From NCBI RefSeq assembly GCF_001680005.1, contig NC_033559.1, positions 310,001 through 374,000 on the forward strand: DNA of 64,000 bases, written 5' to 3'. Below are positions 20,420 to 31,618 of the stretch, one piece after another. The DNA is from Plasmodium coatneyi. Taxonomy: Eukaryota > Apicomplexa > Aconoidasida > Haemosporida > Plasmodiidae. Under the pieces are notes generated by a model that was not told the DNA's origin, did no database searches, and saw only the letters and a program-made list of their open reading frames with translations. Position numbers and translations under genes: made by a program. Each line of letters starts with the position of its first letter. Within the stretch, counting starts at the first letter, position 1.

Positions 20420-22604
20420 CTAGTTGCGCCGCCCGAACCTGCGGATGAAACATCCAATCGCGTCGTCCAACTTGGTCAGGAAGCTTTGCAGCTCCGCCCG
20501 CTCAATTCCAATGACGCAGGAGAAGGCAATGTAAGAAAAGGGATACAAATCGTAGCTGCACCCAAAGTGCTCAAATGTGTGGTTCCCGATGGTTAGGGTT
20601 TTTCCATGAATCGCTCCATTATTAATATTTTCCTTTTTTACCAGATTTGCTTGGCACCCTTCTCCCTTTACATTCCCGTTATTGCAGTTTTCTGACGAAC
20701 GGATCAGACCTGCATCTTCGCTGTTCTTTCCACGATTGGATGAAAACTCCCCATCGGTGTGTTTACCTTGCTCAGAAGTGTCAACCCTAATGGGATCCAC
20801 TTCTGTGTGGTGAACGGGTAAAGCAGGATCTACATTAGTCTGCATTTCCTGGTCCCCCCTCTGTGCCACTCCCCCATTTCGTATCAACAGCGGGGAGCAT
20901 ATAACCCTATGCCCGGTAACATTTCTGTAAAAAAGTAGAGAACCTAGTAAGGTAATACTCTTCGGGTTTGCCATATGGCAAATATTGTAAAGTTCGTTTA
21001 AATTAATCGCCATGGATATTTTATTTTTGCTAGCTTTGATTAAACTTAAATTGTACTTTGAGCAGAGTGTTGAAACCTTCCCCTGCAACCAGGAAAAATT
21101 TTCCTCTCTTTCTTTTCTTAGATTTAGAATTTTTTTTTTCCCTAATTCTAGTAATGTGATGAAAAGATCTAAATATGCATGCACAGGTGTTCTACCAGGG
21201 TAGTGCTTTTTCAATTCTTTCATTTTTTTCTTATCGGAGCTGAATACGATCCCGCCGTTAACTGGCACGAGGAAATTCTTATCACAACTCTGAACCACAA
21301 AGTCCACCCGCCCCTTCGATTCGAAACACTTCTGTATTTCTTTACACAAATAATTGCATTGTAATCCAAAGGCATTATTAATTATGTGTGGAACATTATA
21401 CTTCTTGCAAATATGAGCAATTTTTACAACATCATCTGAATTCCTTGGGGCATAACTAGATGTCACTGACATTACACAACAGATTTTTTCACCATATGTT
21501 TGTATCAGTTTTTCTATTTCGTCTAGGTTTGTAAATAATTCTTCATCTCTGTAGACCATGTCCACTACTAAATATTTCAAGGCACAAAAATCGATGCACT
21601 TGTAGCAGGTCTTATGATCTATTCTGGAGATTATTACGTATTCACTTTTTTCTCTTTCCTTTTTTGTGTACAGCAGGCAGGTACTTAAACACATCCCTGT
21701 AGCGTACGGCAGTATGTACACATCTTCGCAGCCCTTTATTCCAAAGCTTTTGATCAGATCCTTTACAAAGCTAGTCGTGGCCTTGGCCAGGATACTGTTC
21801 CCCGCGCTCTTGGGCTGCACGTCGTCCAAGTTCCCTGACCTGCGTAAGGGGCATAATTGAGTTAGGAAGTCTGTCCAATATTCACATACGCCCATAGATG
21901 CGTACACACCCATTCATATGTGTGTGTGAGGGAAGAGCTGCTCACCTGCCGATGCCGTGCCCAAATCCGATGTACTTGTTCCGAACGAGCGCGCTGTATA
22001 TGCGATTCTCCCGCTCCCCGATTTTGACGTTCTTCTCGCTGTTGCATCTGAGGAAGGAAGTAGGGCGAAAATGATTTCTATGTTTCGTCCTTTCTATAAT
22101 ATCGCATCATAAAGGAAATGATGCTTTCTTTCTTTTTTTACGTACAAATTTTGAGAAGATATCTGGTGCAACATGTTCATGATGGTTATTTCGTTTAGAC
22201 CCTCATTAGGGACACGGCCGTGATTTAGGATGCTGTAAATGGAAGGGGGGAGCGTTGTATGACACAAAAGGGAGTGAAAACCATTATTTCCTTAAATTCC
22301 ACACACGTGCATACATTTACTAGAATGCTCATTGTGAGTTGCTTCTTTTTTTTCTTACTTCCATAGCGTATTTTCCTTCTGGTTAAGGGTCTATTATTGG
22401 GGAGGTAGACAAAAAAGAAAAAAAAAAAAAAAAAAATGACAAATGGTAGAGGCGTAACTCGCGTTGAGAGAGACACACCAATGTTACACATTTGACACGA
22501 ATCATACGAACAAGTACCTGCTTAGATATTAGGGAATACCTATTCCTCCATATGTCCCCTTGGACGGCCTTGCCATTGCGCACGTCCAGACCTGGTGTGT
22601 TCAT
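20420..22604 (-). CDS. SepSecS: O-phosphoseryl-tRNA(Sec) selenium transferase (SepSecS)
   Basis: PLP-dependent enzyme that converts O-phosphoseryl-tRNA(Sec) plus selenophosphate to selenocysteinyl-tRNA(Sec), the last step of selenocysteine synthesis. Five exons: 22604-22518, 22390-22359, 22232-22146, 22047-21946 and 21839-20420, about 575 aa; all junctions keep frame. Recognisable family segments: KIGERENRIYSALV and FGHGIGRSGNLDDVQPKSAG (cf. HGIGRSGD.SAVQPKAAG), LPYATGMCLSTCLL, SRIDHKTCYK, NVPHIINNAFGLQ, and the PLP-lysine motif SCDKNFLVPVNGGI with Lys at about residue 290. YPGRTPVHAYLDLFITLLELG follows. Compared with the usual length of about 500 aa, extra sequence lies before the C-terminus: an Asn/Ser/Glu-rich insertion around 20,620-20,880. 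Plasmodium is known to encode a few selenoproteins, so the enzyme fits. Confidence 0.93.
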
Positions 22605-24114
22605 CTCGCTCTTCTATTAAAAACTCTCAAAAGAGGATAATTCAATTTGGAACAGAAAAAGGGGAACAAAAAATTCCAACGATGTGCCAATACATACGTG
22701 TATTAACTTGAGCAATTCCCTATGATGCTCCCAAATGGGTAACTTAAAAAAAAAAAAAGAAGGGAATGCTCTTTGAAGAGGCTATATATTTACTAATTTT
22801 TCTTTTTGTTTTATCATATCCTTCTGATTACGCCTTTGCACTCCCTCTGTTGGAGATGCACGCGTGAAGCAACTGTTGCTATGTCAGAGGACTGTCGCAA
22901 GTGCAATGTTATACCCGCGCTGTTTCCCTCCTTTGCACTACAAATGCGTGCACACAACATACACCATACAACATTGTTCTTCCTTCATTATGTGAAAGGA
23001 AGAGGCGAACAAAATCGTCTGAATTGCTTTCAGCAGGTTGTTAGGTCAATTACACTTATGAAGGGACCCCAACCCATGACTCCATTTTGCTACTCTGCTG
23101 GTGTACAAAAATTCATGTAAAAGTGTTCCCCTTTCTTAAACAACTTTTTTACATGAACGTTCAGATAACTTTTACCAATTTTTGAAAAAAAAAAAAATAG
23201 CTAGCCAATTCGTGCATATTCTACAGTCTGAGCAATCCCTTACAACTTGGAACAAAAACAACAGCAACAAAAAGGAAAAAGCATTTCTATTTTCTATACA
23301 ACAACAATATTGTAATTAAAGAATAAGAATGGGAAGCAAAGAGGAAAGGAAAATTTTTAATATGTTACATAAAAACTATGGAGATCACACGTATGCACTT
23401 ATGGTATGATTTAAAAAATAAAAAAATAGGGAGTAAAAAAATTACTAAAAAAATTAAAACAAAACCATAACTGCGGTAGGAAAACCATAGGATAAACTTC
23501 AGCCAAAAAAAAAAAAAAAGAGCAAGAGGGACACGACGGTGTGTTCTCCTGATGTACACGCGCTGTACACTATGCGTTCCGCGCCGTGCCACTTTGTACA
23601 CATTCATGCGAGAACGTGTTCTGTGGATGTGGAGCGGCTTCGGTGCGGACGATTCTCTCTTCAAAATTCTCATTAAAAGGAAAAAAAAAATTGACAAAGG
23701 GTTAAAAAATAAAGGTGACAACAGTAGCGATAGCATCCATAGCAGTAATGGAAGCGATAGTAATCGTGCACATAAAATTGGTCATATGGTGTAAACGCGC
23801 AGCGCGCGCAAGGATTTGGAGAGCTCCTATGGGTCAAATGAACGGCGCACATATTTCACATAAACGCACCTGCAACATGTTAGCGGTACGCACTCGTGTC
23901 GCCTGATCCGAGGGATTCTCCAAACTTGTCTATGCCGCAATGTCTTCCTTCGATGCAACCTTGGGCGCATTTTTGCCAAGGGTTCAAAAGGGCTGCCATT
24001 TGCGAGACGTGGCGGTTGCGAATGTTGTGTAAGGATCGTTCATCTATCTATTTACCTATCCATTCTTCTTTTTTGCCATTTTTTATTTTTCCCCCCACCT
24101 TGCGTGCCGACAAA
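22605..24114. other. Intergenic
   Basis: Separates two minus-strand genes and likely holds the SepSecS promoter. It has A-tracts near 22747-22760, 23185-23197 and 23504-23519. Open frames here are antisense or poly-Phe readings; I support none. Confidence 0.5.
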
Positions 24115-25020
24115 TCACACATTCTGCAACGAGTTGCAACTCTTCGGCACCGAGGTGCTCAGAGCAACGCCGCTGCCCTCGCGGGGGAGAGACACTATGG
24201 GCTTAATAGACGTACATCTTGCCGCGGGTGGGTTACATGTACTGTTAAAAAAATAATAAAAGAGCTCATGCTCAGCTATCAACTTTTGACATGACGGTTC
24301 GGACAAAAACTTCAATGACTTAAAAATACAAGAAGAATACTGATTCAGTTGTGAAATAAAAAAGCAAGCGTTTCTCTCATCGTTTCCATCACCCACAGAG
24401 TAAATGAAACATATAACTGAATTGTTGCACAGGTAGGGGGCTAAAATTTCATTAATGATTTGATGAAATATAACTTTCTTCCAATCCTTAGGATCAATTA
24501 AAGAATTAATTAATCTGTCCCTTGCGGATATAATTCTTATATTGTTGAGAATAATATATGACCATACTAATGGAATAAATTTACGCGCTGAGTTAATTAA
24601 CCACTCTAAGCTCGCATTGGTTACTATGACCAATTTTCCCTGTGTCAAACATAGACTCAACGTTTTAATTACAACTTCACTTAATTTAAAAAAGAATTGT
24701 CTTACGGATGCTGGGATGTTGTCATTCAAGCCTAGCTTCATCTTTACAGTTATCCAGCTAGTTGGCAATATCGTATCATCATAATCAAAAACGATTAATT
24801 TCTTGTATATATACGGTTTGCTATGTGTTCCGTTTTCGACTCGCATTATTTGGGTGTTGCTCGATCTGGTAATGTGTTCTTCACAGCAGTTTATGCCCGC
24901 TGTGTGCACGTGGCTGTTTTCATTCTGTGCATTTCTCATTCCTTTTATCTGCAAACTGTTCAAGTAGTTGTCGTAATTGATTTGTCCCCCTCCAGTTGGA
25001 AAGTTTCTCATGTTCTCCAT
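24115..25020 (-). CDS. HAD-superfamily phosphatase-like protein
   Basis: Intronless, 301 aa, starting MENMRNFPTGGG. HAD motifs are clear: motif I IVFDYDDTILPTSW (Asp79 nucleophile, Asp81 acid/base), motif II IVTNAS at about 133-137, a likely motif III Lys around DPKDWKK (177-182), and motif IV YSVGDGNDE (208-215). The first 70 residues are Asn-rich and probably disordered. Overall layout suits a small aspartate-based phosphatase. Plasmodium has a family member named HAD domain ookinete protein (HADO); this could be it, but I cannot confirm from memory. Substrate unknown. No signal peptide, so probably cytosolic. Confidence 0.75.
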   Translation of the reverse strand: MENMRNFPTGGGQINYDNYLNSLQIKGMRNAQNENSHVHTAGINCCEEHITRSSNTQIMRVENGTHSKPYIYKKLIVFDYDDTILPTSWITVKMKLGLNDNIPASVRQFFFKLSEVVIKTLSLCLTQGKLVIVTNASLEWLINSARKFIPLVWSYIILNNIRIISARDRLINSLIDPKDWKKVIFHQIINEILAPYLCNNSVICFIYSVGDGNDERNACFFISQLNQYSSCIFKSLKFLSEPSCQKLIAEHELFYYFFNSTCNPPAARCTSIKPIVSLPREGSGVALSTSVPKSCNSLQNV

Positions 25021-28000
25021 TTCAGCCGTTTTCGGGCTTCTCTTTCAAAATAAATTTTTGTTCACTCGGAAAGGTGCGCGTATGTGCGTGCAGGTGCCTT
25101 TGCAAAGGAGTGCATACGGGGTCGGCCTCCACGTATTGTCATATGCCTCGTTTTTGCAAGAACAATGCTACTTTCACTCACGTGGGAGGGAGGCAAAGGG
25201 GAAGGGGCTCCTGCAAGTGCACCCTCCTCAACTTTTTAATTTTTTCTTTTCTTTTTTTTTTTTATTTGTTTGTTTATTTTTTTTTTGTCTCCCCCCAATC
25301 AGGTAGATACAAATACGTATAAATTTGTGTAGCCTTATTTATAGGACTGGTTGCTTACTTCGCTTCTGGCCCTTCTGCCAGGGCTTTTCGAATTTTCATT
25401 TGTTCTGTTAATTCAATTTGTGTTGCCTCAGTTTTGTTCTTACGAAGTGTGCGCAACAGGCGCAAACTGTGCTTATGTTACAAAAAAGATTTTAAAAAAT
25501 AAGCAAAAGAAAAAAAGAAAAAATATATTTATTTTAATTCACTTGTTCACTACGCGTGGTGTTCTTTATAAAGAGGTGCTCATGGAAATTTCGTCCTCTT
25601 CCCGAGTTCACGTGTGAAACGCGCGGCGTAACACGCTATGTGTATCGTGTGAACTGCAAAGCGCACGGCGCAACGCTCTGGACACACGAATTCAAATTCC
25701 CCTCAAAGTTTCGACAAAGCGAATTTCCAAAGTGTTGTGCTCACAAAAGAAAGTCTAAAACAAAAATTAAAAAAATAAAAATAAAAAGGGATATATATGA
25801 GCAAAAAAAAAAAAAAAATTAAACAGATAACAAAGCGTGAACAGAAAATAAAAAATAGTGGACACGCATAACACAAACGTAACCGAAATTAAAAAAAAGG
25901 AAAATGTAAAAGAAAAAAAAATAAACAAATAAATTACTAACAACTTAACCAAATGGCTCTGTGTCAAAATGCCGACGCGGGAAGAAAACAAAAAGGTAAA
26001 ACAAAAAAAAATGAAATGAAAAAAAAAAAAAAAATAAAAAATAAGGAAATTAAAAGGATCGTAACCAAAATGGCGGGAAGTAAAATGCACAAAAAAAAAA
26101 AAAAAAAAAACACAAGTTTAAGGTAAAAAAAAAAAAAAAAAAAAAGAGAAACTAAAATGCAGCCATTTGAAAACCTGAAAAGAAGTCAAGGGGGCACATC
26201 ACATATAGAATAAAAACACATTCAAAGCGAAATGAAAAAAAAGGCCAAATAATTCGTGAACAACTATGCAACGACTGTCGCAAAAGGACAGAGGCGGGCG
26301 GGGGGAGCAGCTGGGCGCATGGGCAGCAAGTACAGACGTGTAAACGTACGCATGTGTATTTAAAAGGAGTACACAAAATGGGCATCCGCAGCGGTACACT
26401 TGTTCAGGGTGGCTATACGTTCGTCTAAGTGTGTATATAAATATGGATGTACGTTTGTTTATATGCGAAGCAGGGGTGCATGTTCTGCATGGGTGTGTAA
26501 ATATATAATGCATTTGCGTATGTATTTGCGTATGCTCATGTGCCAACGCGCACGGGGAGTTTTCCCTTACAAATGCCTACACAACACGCAAAAAATCCAC
26601 CCCCCGTGCATTCAATTAGTGTAAAAATAAATGCGTAACAAGTTAAGGAGGAAAACAGAATTTTCCAAATGGGAAGCAACTGCTATCGAAAGTGAGCAGC
26701 GAATTTTTTTTTCCAGCTGGTCATTTGTGAACAAGTGTAATGGTACAAAAATGGGCAGGAAAAAAAAAAAAAAAAAAATAATAATAATTATAGCAATAGT
26801 AGTTATAGCTAGCTATTTCCCGTTCATGTAAGTGTGCGATTTTTTTTTTTTTTTTTTTTTTTGTTCATACGTTTCCGCAAATTTGTACACACGCGTGCCT
26901 GAGCGTGAACGTACTAATTTGCGGAAACGTGGGCAGACGTACCTACCCACTGGCGCGAAAGTGCGAACATATAAGTGAACAGACAAATGAGCAGTCAAAT
27001 TAACAGATAAAATAACAGATAATTGAATAAATATGCTTACAGCTACTTTTTCGTGTTTGTAATTTTTATACCACGGCTAAGGCTGTCCAAAACTGCTCGC
27101 CGCCGCCTCGCATAAAAGGCGCACATTACGTCTTTATACGTGAACACGCAAAGTTCTGAGGCACGTATAAGAAGGCTGTTGCAAACCACGCGAAGTGAAA
27201 AAAGGAAAATTTTAATAAGGAGGAGAAGCTGTACAACGGAATACCCACTTAAGCGCCACAATTTTAACTACCTGTATGCAAATCTGTTCGTCTGGCAATT
27301 CATGATGCAACACTTCGTCAACAGGACGGCATGAAAAATACAAATATTCTTTCTGTATATACATATGAACAGCGCTGAATGCTGCGCTTCCTGCGATGTG
27401 AAGGACGTGGCACTTTCGCTATTTGGCAAAATTTGAACATGCTGAATTTCTTAATTTGCTCATTCGGCGCTTTGAATGTTGCAATTAATTGTTGGCGAGG
27501 GGTGAAGTGAAAAGGCCTCCAAAAGAACGAACGGTTTGGAAAAAATCTTCACCATAACCGAAGCGTAAAATAAAAGCTAAAAAGAAAATCCAAAGTGACA
27601 ACCGCAAAAATGACAAATTGCGAAAGTGCAGAATGCCCAAAGGAAAAAAATGCGCTGCACACAAAAATTCGTTTCTTCTTTTTTTTGGCCACATCCAACA
27701 TGCCACTTCTTAAGGCAATTAACTTCACACTTTCCATTCAACCAACTTGGGTATATGCCCCACTTCCTGCACAAGCATATAATTGCAATTATTCACGAGT
27801 GTATACTTCAACACACCGCGTTTGGCTAGTTTCCCATTCTGTAGACAAAGCTTAAAGGCGACAAAATTGAAAAAAGAGTAAATCGAGGGGTGGGGTGATT
27901 ACCCTTATGTAATAGCAGGACTAGCAGGTGGTCTGCTTGGCCATGTTAGCGCGTGCTCCAATTTGGTGGCGCAAAGCAGTTGACAAAAGTTTTATCTCTC

Positions 28001-29307
28001 AGCGATTTTTATGCACGTGCATAATTCCCGAAGTGTTATATGTTTAATTCCAAATCGGTGTCTTCTCATGCGAAAGGGAGAACGTTTACAACAATTGCCT
28101 CGCATTTACAAAAGTTGCCGCACATATACATAAGCCACGGGGTGAGAAAAAAAAAAGAAGAAAACTTGTTAAGTACCTTCTTTTTTCCTAATTCTTTTTT
28201 TTTTTTTTTTTTTTGCCCTGAATGTATTACCAATAAACCATATCCCTTGACAAATATTTACATAAAAAAGGAGAATCAACAAAAAGGGGGGAAAATAAAA
28301 ATGGAAATGAAGAACAAATTTAAAATTTCACCGGTACACTCAACACAGTTGCAACGGTTTACGCATTTGGTCGAAGGGCCTTAACATAAACGCGGTGCCT
28401 ACGCGTGAGCCAATTGTGCATGCATTAGATATATATGAATGACGCCATTCCTAATTATTGACAGTTCTGGCAAGTTCTAATTATAACGGATAATAAAAAA
28501 AAAAACGAATCTGCTTATTAAGCGCATTTCGAGCATGTGTATGTCAGAAGAAGCAAAAAAGGCATTGTTTCCTTTTTTTTCACTTTTACTTTTGTAAGTG
28601 CCCTGCACGCGATAGTTCATCCTGGCCGTAGCGTGTGTTAAGAGGCGAAATGCAAAAGAAGTCGATGAAAAAGCGGAACGGCACAACGAATTCGTGAGCA
28701 GATGGGTTGACCAACGGGCGATTCATCGAAGGGTGCGGCATACAAAGCAGCGAAGGAGCCAACAGGGAGGATAGGATACGATGCCGCTTCGAAACTGCAT
28801 CATGCCCGTAGCGTGAATTCTACGTCTCCCTTTTTCTTCGCCTAAGGCAGCGCAGCAACGCAGTTTTTGCTTCCCCCAATCGTTCTGCATTCTTAAGGAG
28901 GCTCGACAAGGCGTAACCAGAAGGCAATCGAGTTGAGGCACGCACGTTCGATTCGAAGCGGCTTGGATATATATAAATTTTTTTATTGTTTATTTGCCTA
29001 CCTGCTTATATTTACTTCCATGGTGAGAAAGGAACAAATATGCGCTAAGCAGGTTTCCATCGGTTATGCAAACAGCTGAGCGTGACGGGTGGGCCTTTGC
29101 ACATATTCCTCAAGAGGGGAGGTGTGGTGAGGAAAGCCGCATCGGAGCTGCGGGTGGAAATTTGCCCAGACACACAGGTCTGCGTAAGTATGCTTACATA
29201 TATACCACACCCCTCTTACGCTCTTCGCACGGGGGTGTACATTGGTAGATACGCTCGCATTCACACACACCACACATACCGCATACACACCGCACGCACG
29301 TCCAATC
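25021..29307. other. Long intergenic region between divergent genes
   Basis: About 4.3 kb lying between a minus-strand gene and a plus-strand gene, so it likely contains both promoters. It is rich in poly-A and poly-T runs (for example around 26019-26036, 26091-26110, 26126-26145 and 26841-26862) with mixed sequence between. No exon set with convincing coding content was found. A 66-codon frame at 26631-26831 ends in a Lys run plus a hydrophobic stretch, but derives from A-tract and AAT/TAT repeats. Confidence 0.5.
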
Positions 29308-30282
29308 ATGTTAAGACAAGTGCAATTGCTCATCCTGTTGATGGTTGCCTCGAAGGAAGCCACCGTACTGGTAAACTCAAGGAGGATAAGCCACCTGCAT
29401 TCCAAACTGAACGAAAATATTCTCTACTTCAACAAGTGTCCTTCGTCCAATGTGTGGCACCACAAAAGATATAACCCACACCATGCCTACATAAAGCAAC
29501 CGCTCTTTCACATACATCAGAGAAAAATTAATTACCTGAAAAATGGCAATAGCATATATTCCAAATATTACAATAACGAGCCTGTTTACAACACATACAA
29601 TCCAATTTTAAATTATGAGGTACTCGATTTGGTGAAGGTATTCGGGAGGTTAGCTGAGCATGGGAAGTACGAGTCCCTCAACATTGCCGTTGATGTGGGC
29701 GTAGACGAACAGGAAACACTGAATGACCCAGATGGGAAAAATCGTCAGACAAAAAGAAATAACTCCTGGACAAATAAACTTCTGTCCATTTTTAAATTTA
29801 AAAATTTTTATGAGCATGACAAAAGAGCATACTGGTACAGGCATTTCTCACAGCAGGGGAAAATGAATTTTTCAGATTTCAAAAAATACTTATTACTACT
29901 AAAATTTAAATGGCCGAAAGATTCCCTCTTCCCAACGTACAATATCTTCTTGTTCGAAAAAGGGTTAAGTAAAAATGTGGACTCCCCACTGATACGAAGC
30001 AAAGTGGAAAATTACATACAGCGGCAAGAAATTAACGAAAATTTGCTGAAAGCTTGCTTTTTCTGCTTTTCAGAAGGAAAAGAATACATAACTGCGCAGG
30101 ATATATTAAATACCTTTATTGGGTGGAAAAGGAAAGGGGATAAAAATGAAAGGAAAGAGGGTAATAACAATTTCTTTTCCTTTTTTAAGAAAGCCAAGCC
30201 GGAGGAGGACTCCATTGATTGGTTCACCTTCAAAAATAAAATCGACGCATGTACGATTAGGATGCACGAAGGGATAAAGTAA
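29308..30282 (+). CDS. Secreted protein of unknown function
   Basis: Intronless, 324 aa from the ATG at 29308. The open frame runs further upstream without an ATG, and this is the first Met with a sensible start. Residues 1-23 are a signal peptide (MLRQVQLLILLMVASKEATV). The rest is basic and Asn/Tyr/Lys-rich with aromatic segments (FKKYLLLLKFKWPKDSLFPT, ACFFCFSEGKEYITAQDIL, WFTFKNKIDA) and no second membrane span. The last 150 residues have helical spacing loosely like degenerate EF-hand-type repeats, but no calcium-binding loop is evident. Targets could be apicoplast, secretory organelles or the vacuole; the Asn/Lys/His-rich stretch after the signal peptide would suit an apicoplast transit peptide. 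Family not recognised. Confidence 0.7.
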   Translation: MLRQVQLLILLMVASKEATVLVNSRRISHLHSKLNENILYFNKCPSSNVWHHKRYNPHHAYIKQPLFHIHQRKINYLKNGNSIYSKYYNNEPVYNTYNPILNYEVLDLVKVFGRLAEHGKYESLNIAVDVGVDEQETLNDPDGKNRQTKRNNSWTNKLLSIFKFKNFYEHDKRAYWYRHFSQQGKMNFSDFKKYLLLLKFKWPKDSLFPTYNIFLFEKGLSKNVDSPLIRSKVENYIQRQEINENLLKACFFCFSEGKEYITAQDILNTFIGWKRKGDKNERKEGNNNFFSFFKKAKPEEDSIDWFTFKNKIDACTIRMHEGIK

Positions 30283-31618
30283 ACTTACCCCATCGTCCCC
30301 CACGGAGTGGCAACCTCTGTGATGAACTATTTTTTATGGTGGAATGGTGTGAACTACACAGATGTGCTAAACGAGGGGTGGTCTACTTATGCCATGTTAT
30401 GTGATTCCCTTATTGGTGTAAATTACTCACAAGGGGGGAGAAGCAAATTCCAAGGTGAAGAATTCCTTTCCCGTTATTTATGAACATGCCCCACACATGA
30501 CCAGTGGTACACATCCCTGATGTCTTCACTCCTCGAGAGTAAACTTCTCAGTTAAGTAATTCATGTGGTAGTGACACACACACAAGTGTGTACTCCCCCC
30601 TGTTTTTATATAAACGTCACTTCTGCATATTGACCAAATATTTTCACCAAAGGGTATGGTGATGCCCTTCTTACGATTCTCTTCTGTTGACCTTTCTTTG
30701 CATGCGATTTTATCCCCCCCAAGATGTGTCAATTTTTTCGTAATTTTTTCGTACACCCCGTTGTGCAACTTTGGCGCCATTTGACCCGTGCTGCATCAGC
30801 CAGCCTTTACCACGTAATTGGACAGTTAAAATAAAACGTCGTCATAGGGAAAGTATCCTAACCACCCAAACGTGGTATCCCCTCACGTCGCCATAAGAAA
30901 GGATGAAAATGGAAGGAGAAACGGGGGAAGGATAAAATGCTAACACATCGCGAATACTCATAGCGGGAATGATTCTTCCTCCCCCATCAAATTAACTTTT
31001 TTAAAAAAAAAATTAACATCATTTTTAGTGCTACATTGGAATGCTCTAAGCACTGCCGGAAGTGGCCGTTAAGTCAGCAAAACAGCGGAGTGATAAGAGG
31101 ATGTGCATTCAAAAAAAAAAGGGGGAAACGCGGTTACGGTTACGTGTGTAAACGTGGCACGGGGAAACTCCTACATGTTTAAAAAAAAACGCCACATTTA
31201 CAACGCACGGGAAATGAAACAATAAAAATGGCTGTTGCGATTGGATAAAAATGGGAAAGAAAAAGGAAGAAAATGGGAAGATGGACATAGACGGAGAGCA
31301 AGTCGCCATTAAAATGCTCCGCAGTACAGAATTACGAAAAAGAGAGTAACACAGAACGCACATGTGTACGCATGTGCGATTATCTGCAAATCATTAAAAC
31401 ATGTGGCATCTCCCCTGAGCGGGGAGGCTGCTTCGGTGACAAGGGCAGAGCGACAAACAAAAAGGCACCGGTAGACATATAAATGAGCTTCAATTGGTGT
31501 AACTGTGGTAGCGGCTTCGTGCATTCCTGGCATGCTCCGCAAAAAAGGGCGGAAAAACTAAACAAGCAGAGGGAACACGCACACGCTGACACAGGCGTGC
31601 ATGTGCCGAGGCACCCGC
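30283..31618. other. Intergenic between convergent genes
   Basis: Separates the 3' ends of the secreted-protein gene and the kelch gene. Apart from the weak 84-codon candidate at 30526-30780 I see nothing. The sequence includes A-runs near 31010-31020 and 31111-31122. Confidence 0.45.
30526..30780 (-). CDS. Possible small protein, 84 aa
   Basis: Continuous frame from an ATG, beginning MAPKLHNGVYEKITKKLTHL and ending MNYLTEKFTLEE, with balanced amino-acid composition and no homopolymers, unlike most short frames here. There is no signal peptide or membrane span. I know no homologue. It could be a chance frame in a fairly GC-balanced intergenic stretch. It sits tail-to-tail with the secreted-protein gene and head-to-tail with the kelch gene. 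Confidence 0.25.
   Translation of the reverse strand: MAPKLHNGVYEKITKKLTHLGGDKIACKERSTEENRKKGITIPFGENIWSICRSDVYIKTGGSTHLCVCHYHMNYLTEKFTLEE

Noticed and set aside
26631..26831. 66-codon frame ending in Lys run plus hydrophobic tail, tail-anchor-like
   Set aside because: The Lys run is an A-tract and the hydrophobic part comes from AAT/TAT repeats; composition artefact is more likely.
28417..28424. Further TGCATGCA sites (also near 38779, and within coding sequence)
   Set aside because: Occurrence in unrelated and coding positions fits chance frequency, so they were not annotated as regulatory.
28940..28960. GTTCGATTCGAA-like box resembling a tRNA T-arm
   Set aside because: No matching A box, anticodon stem or acceptor stem could be folded around it.
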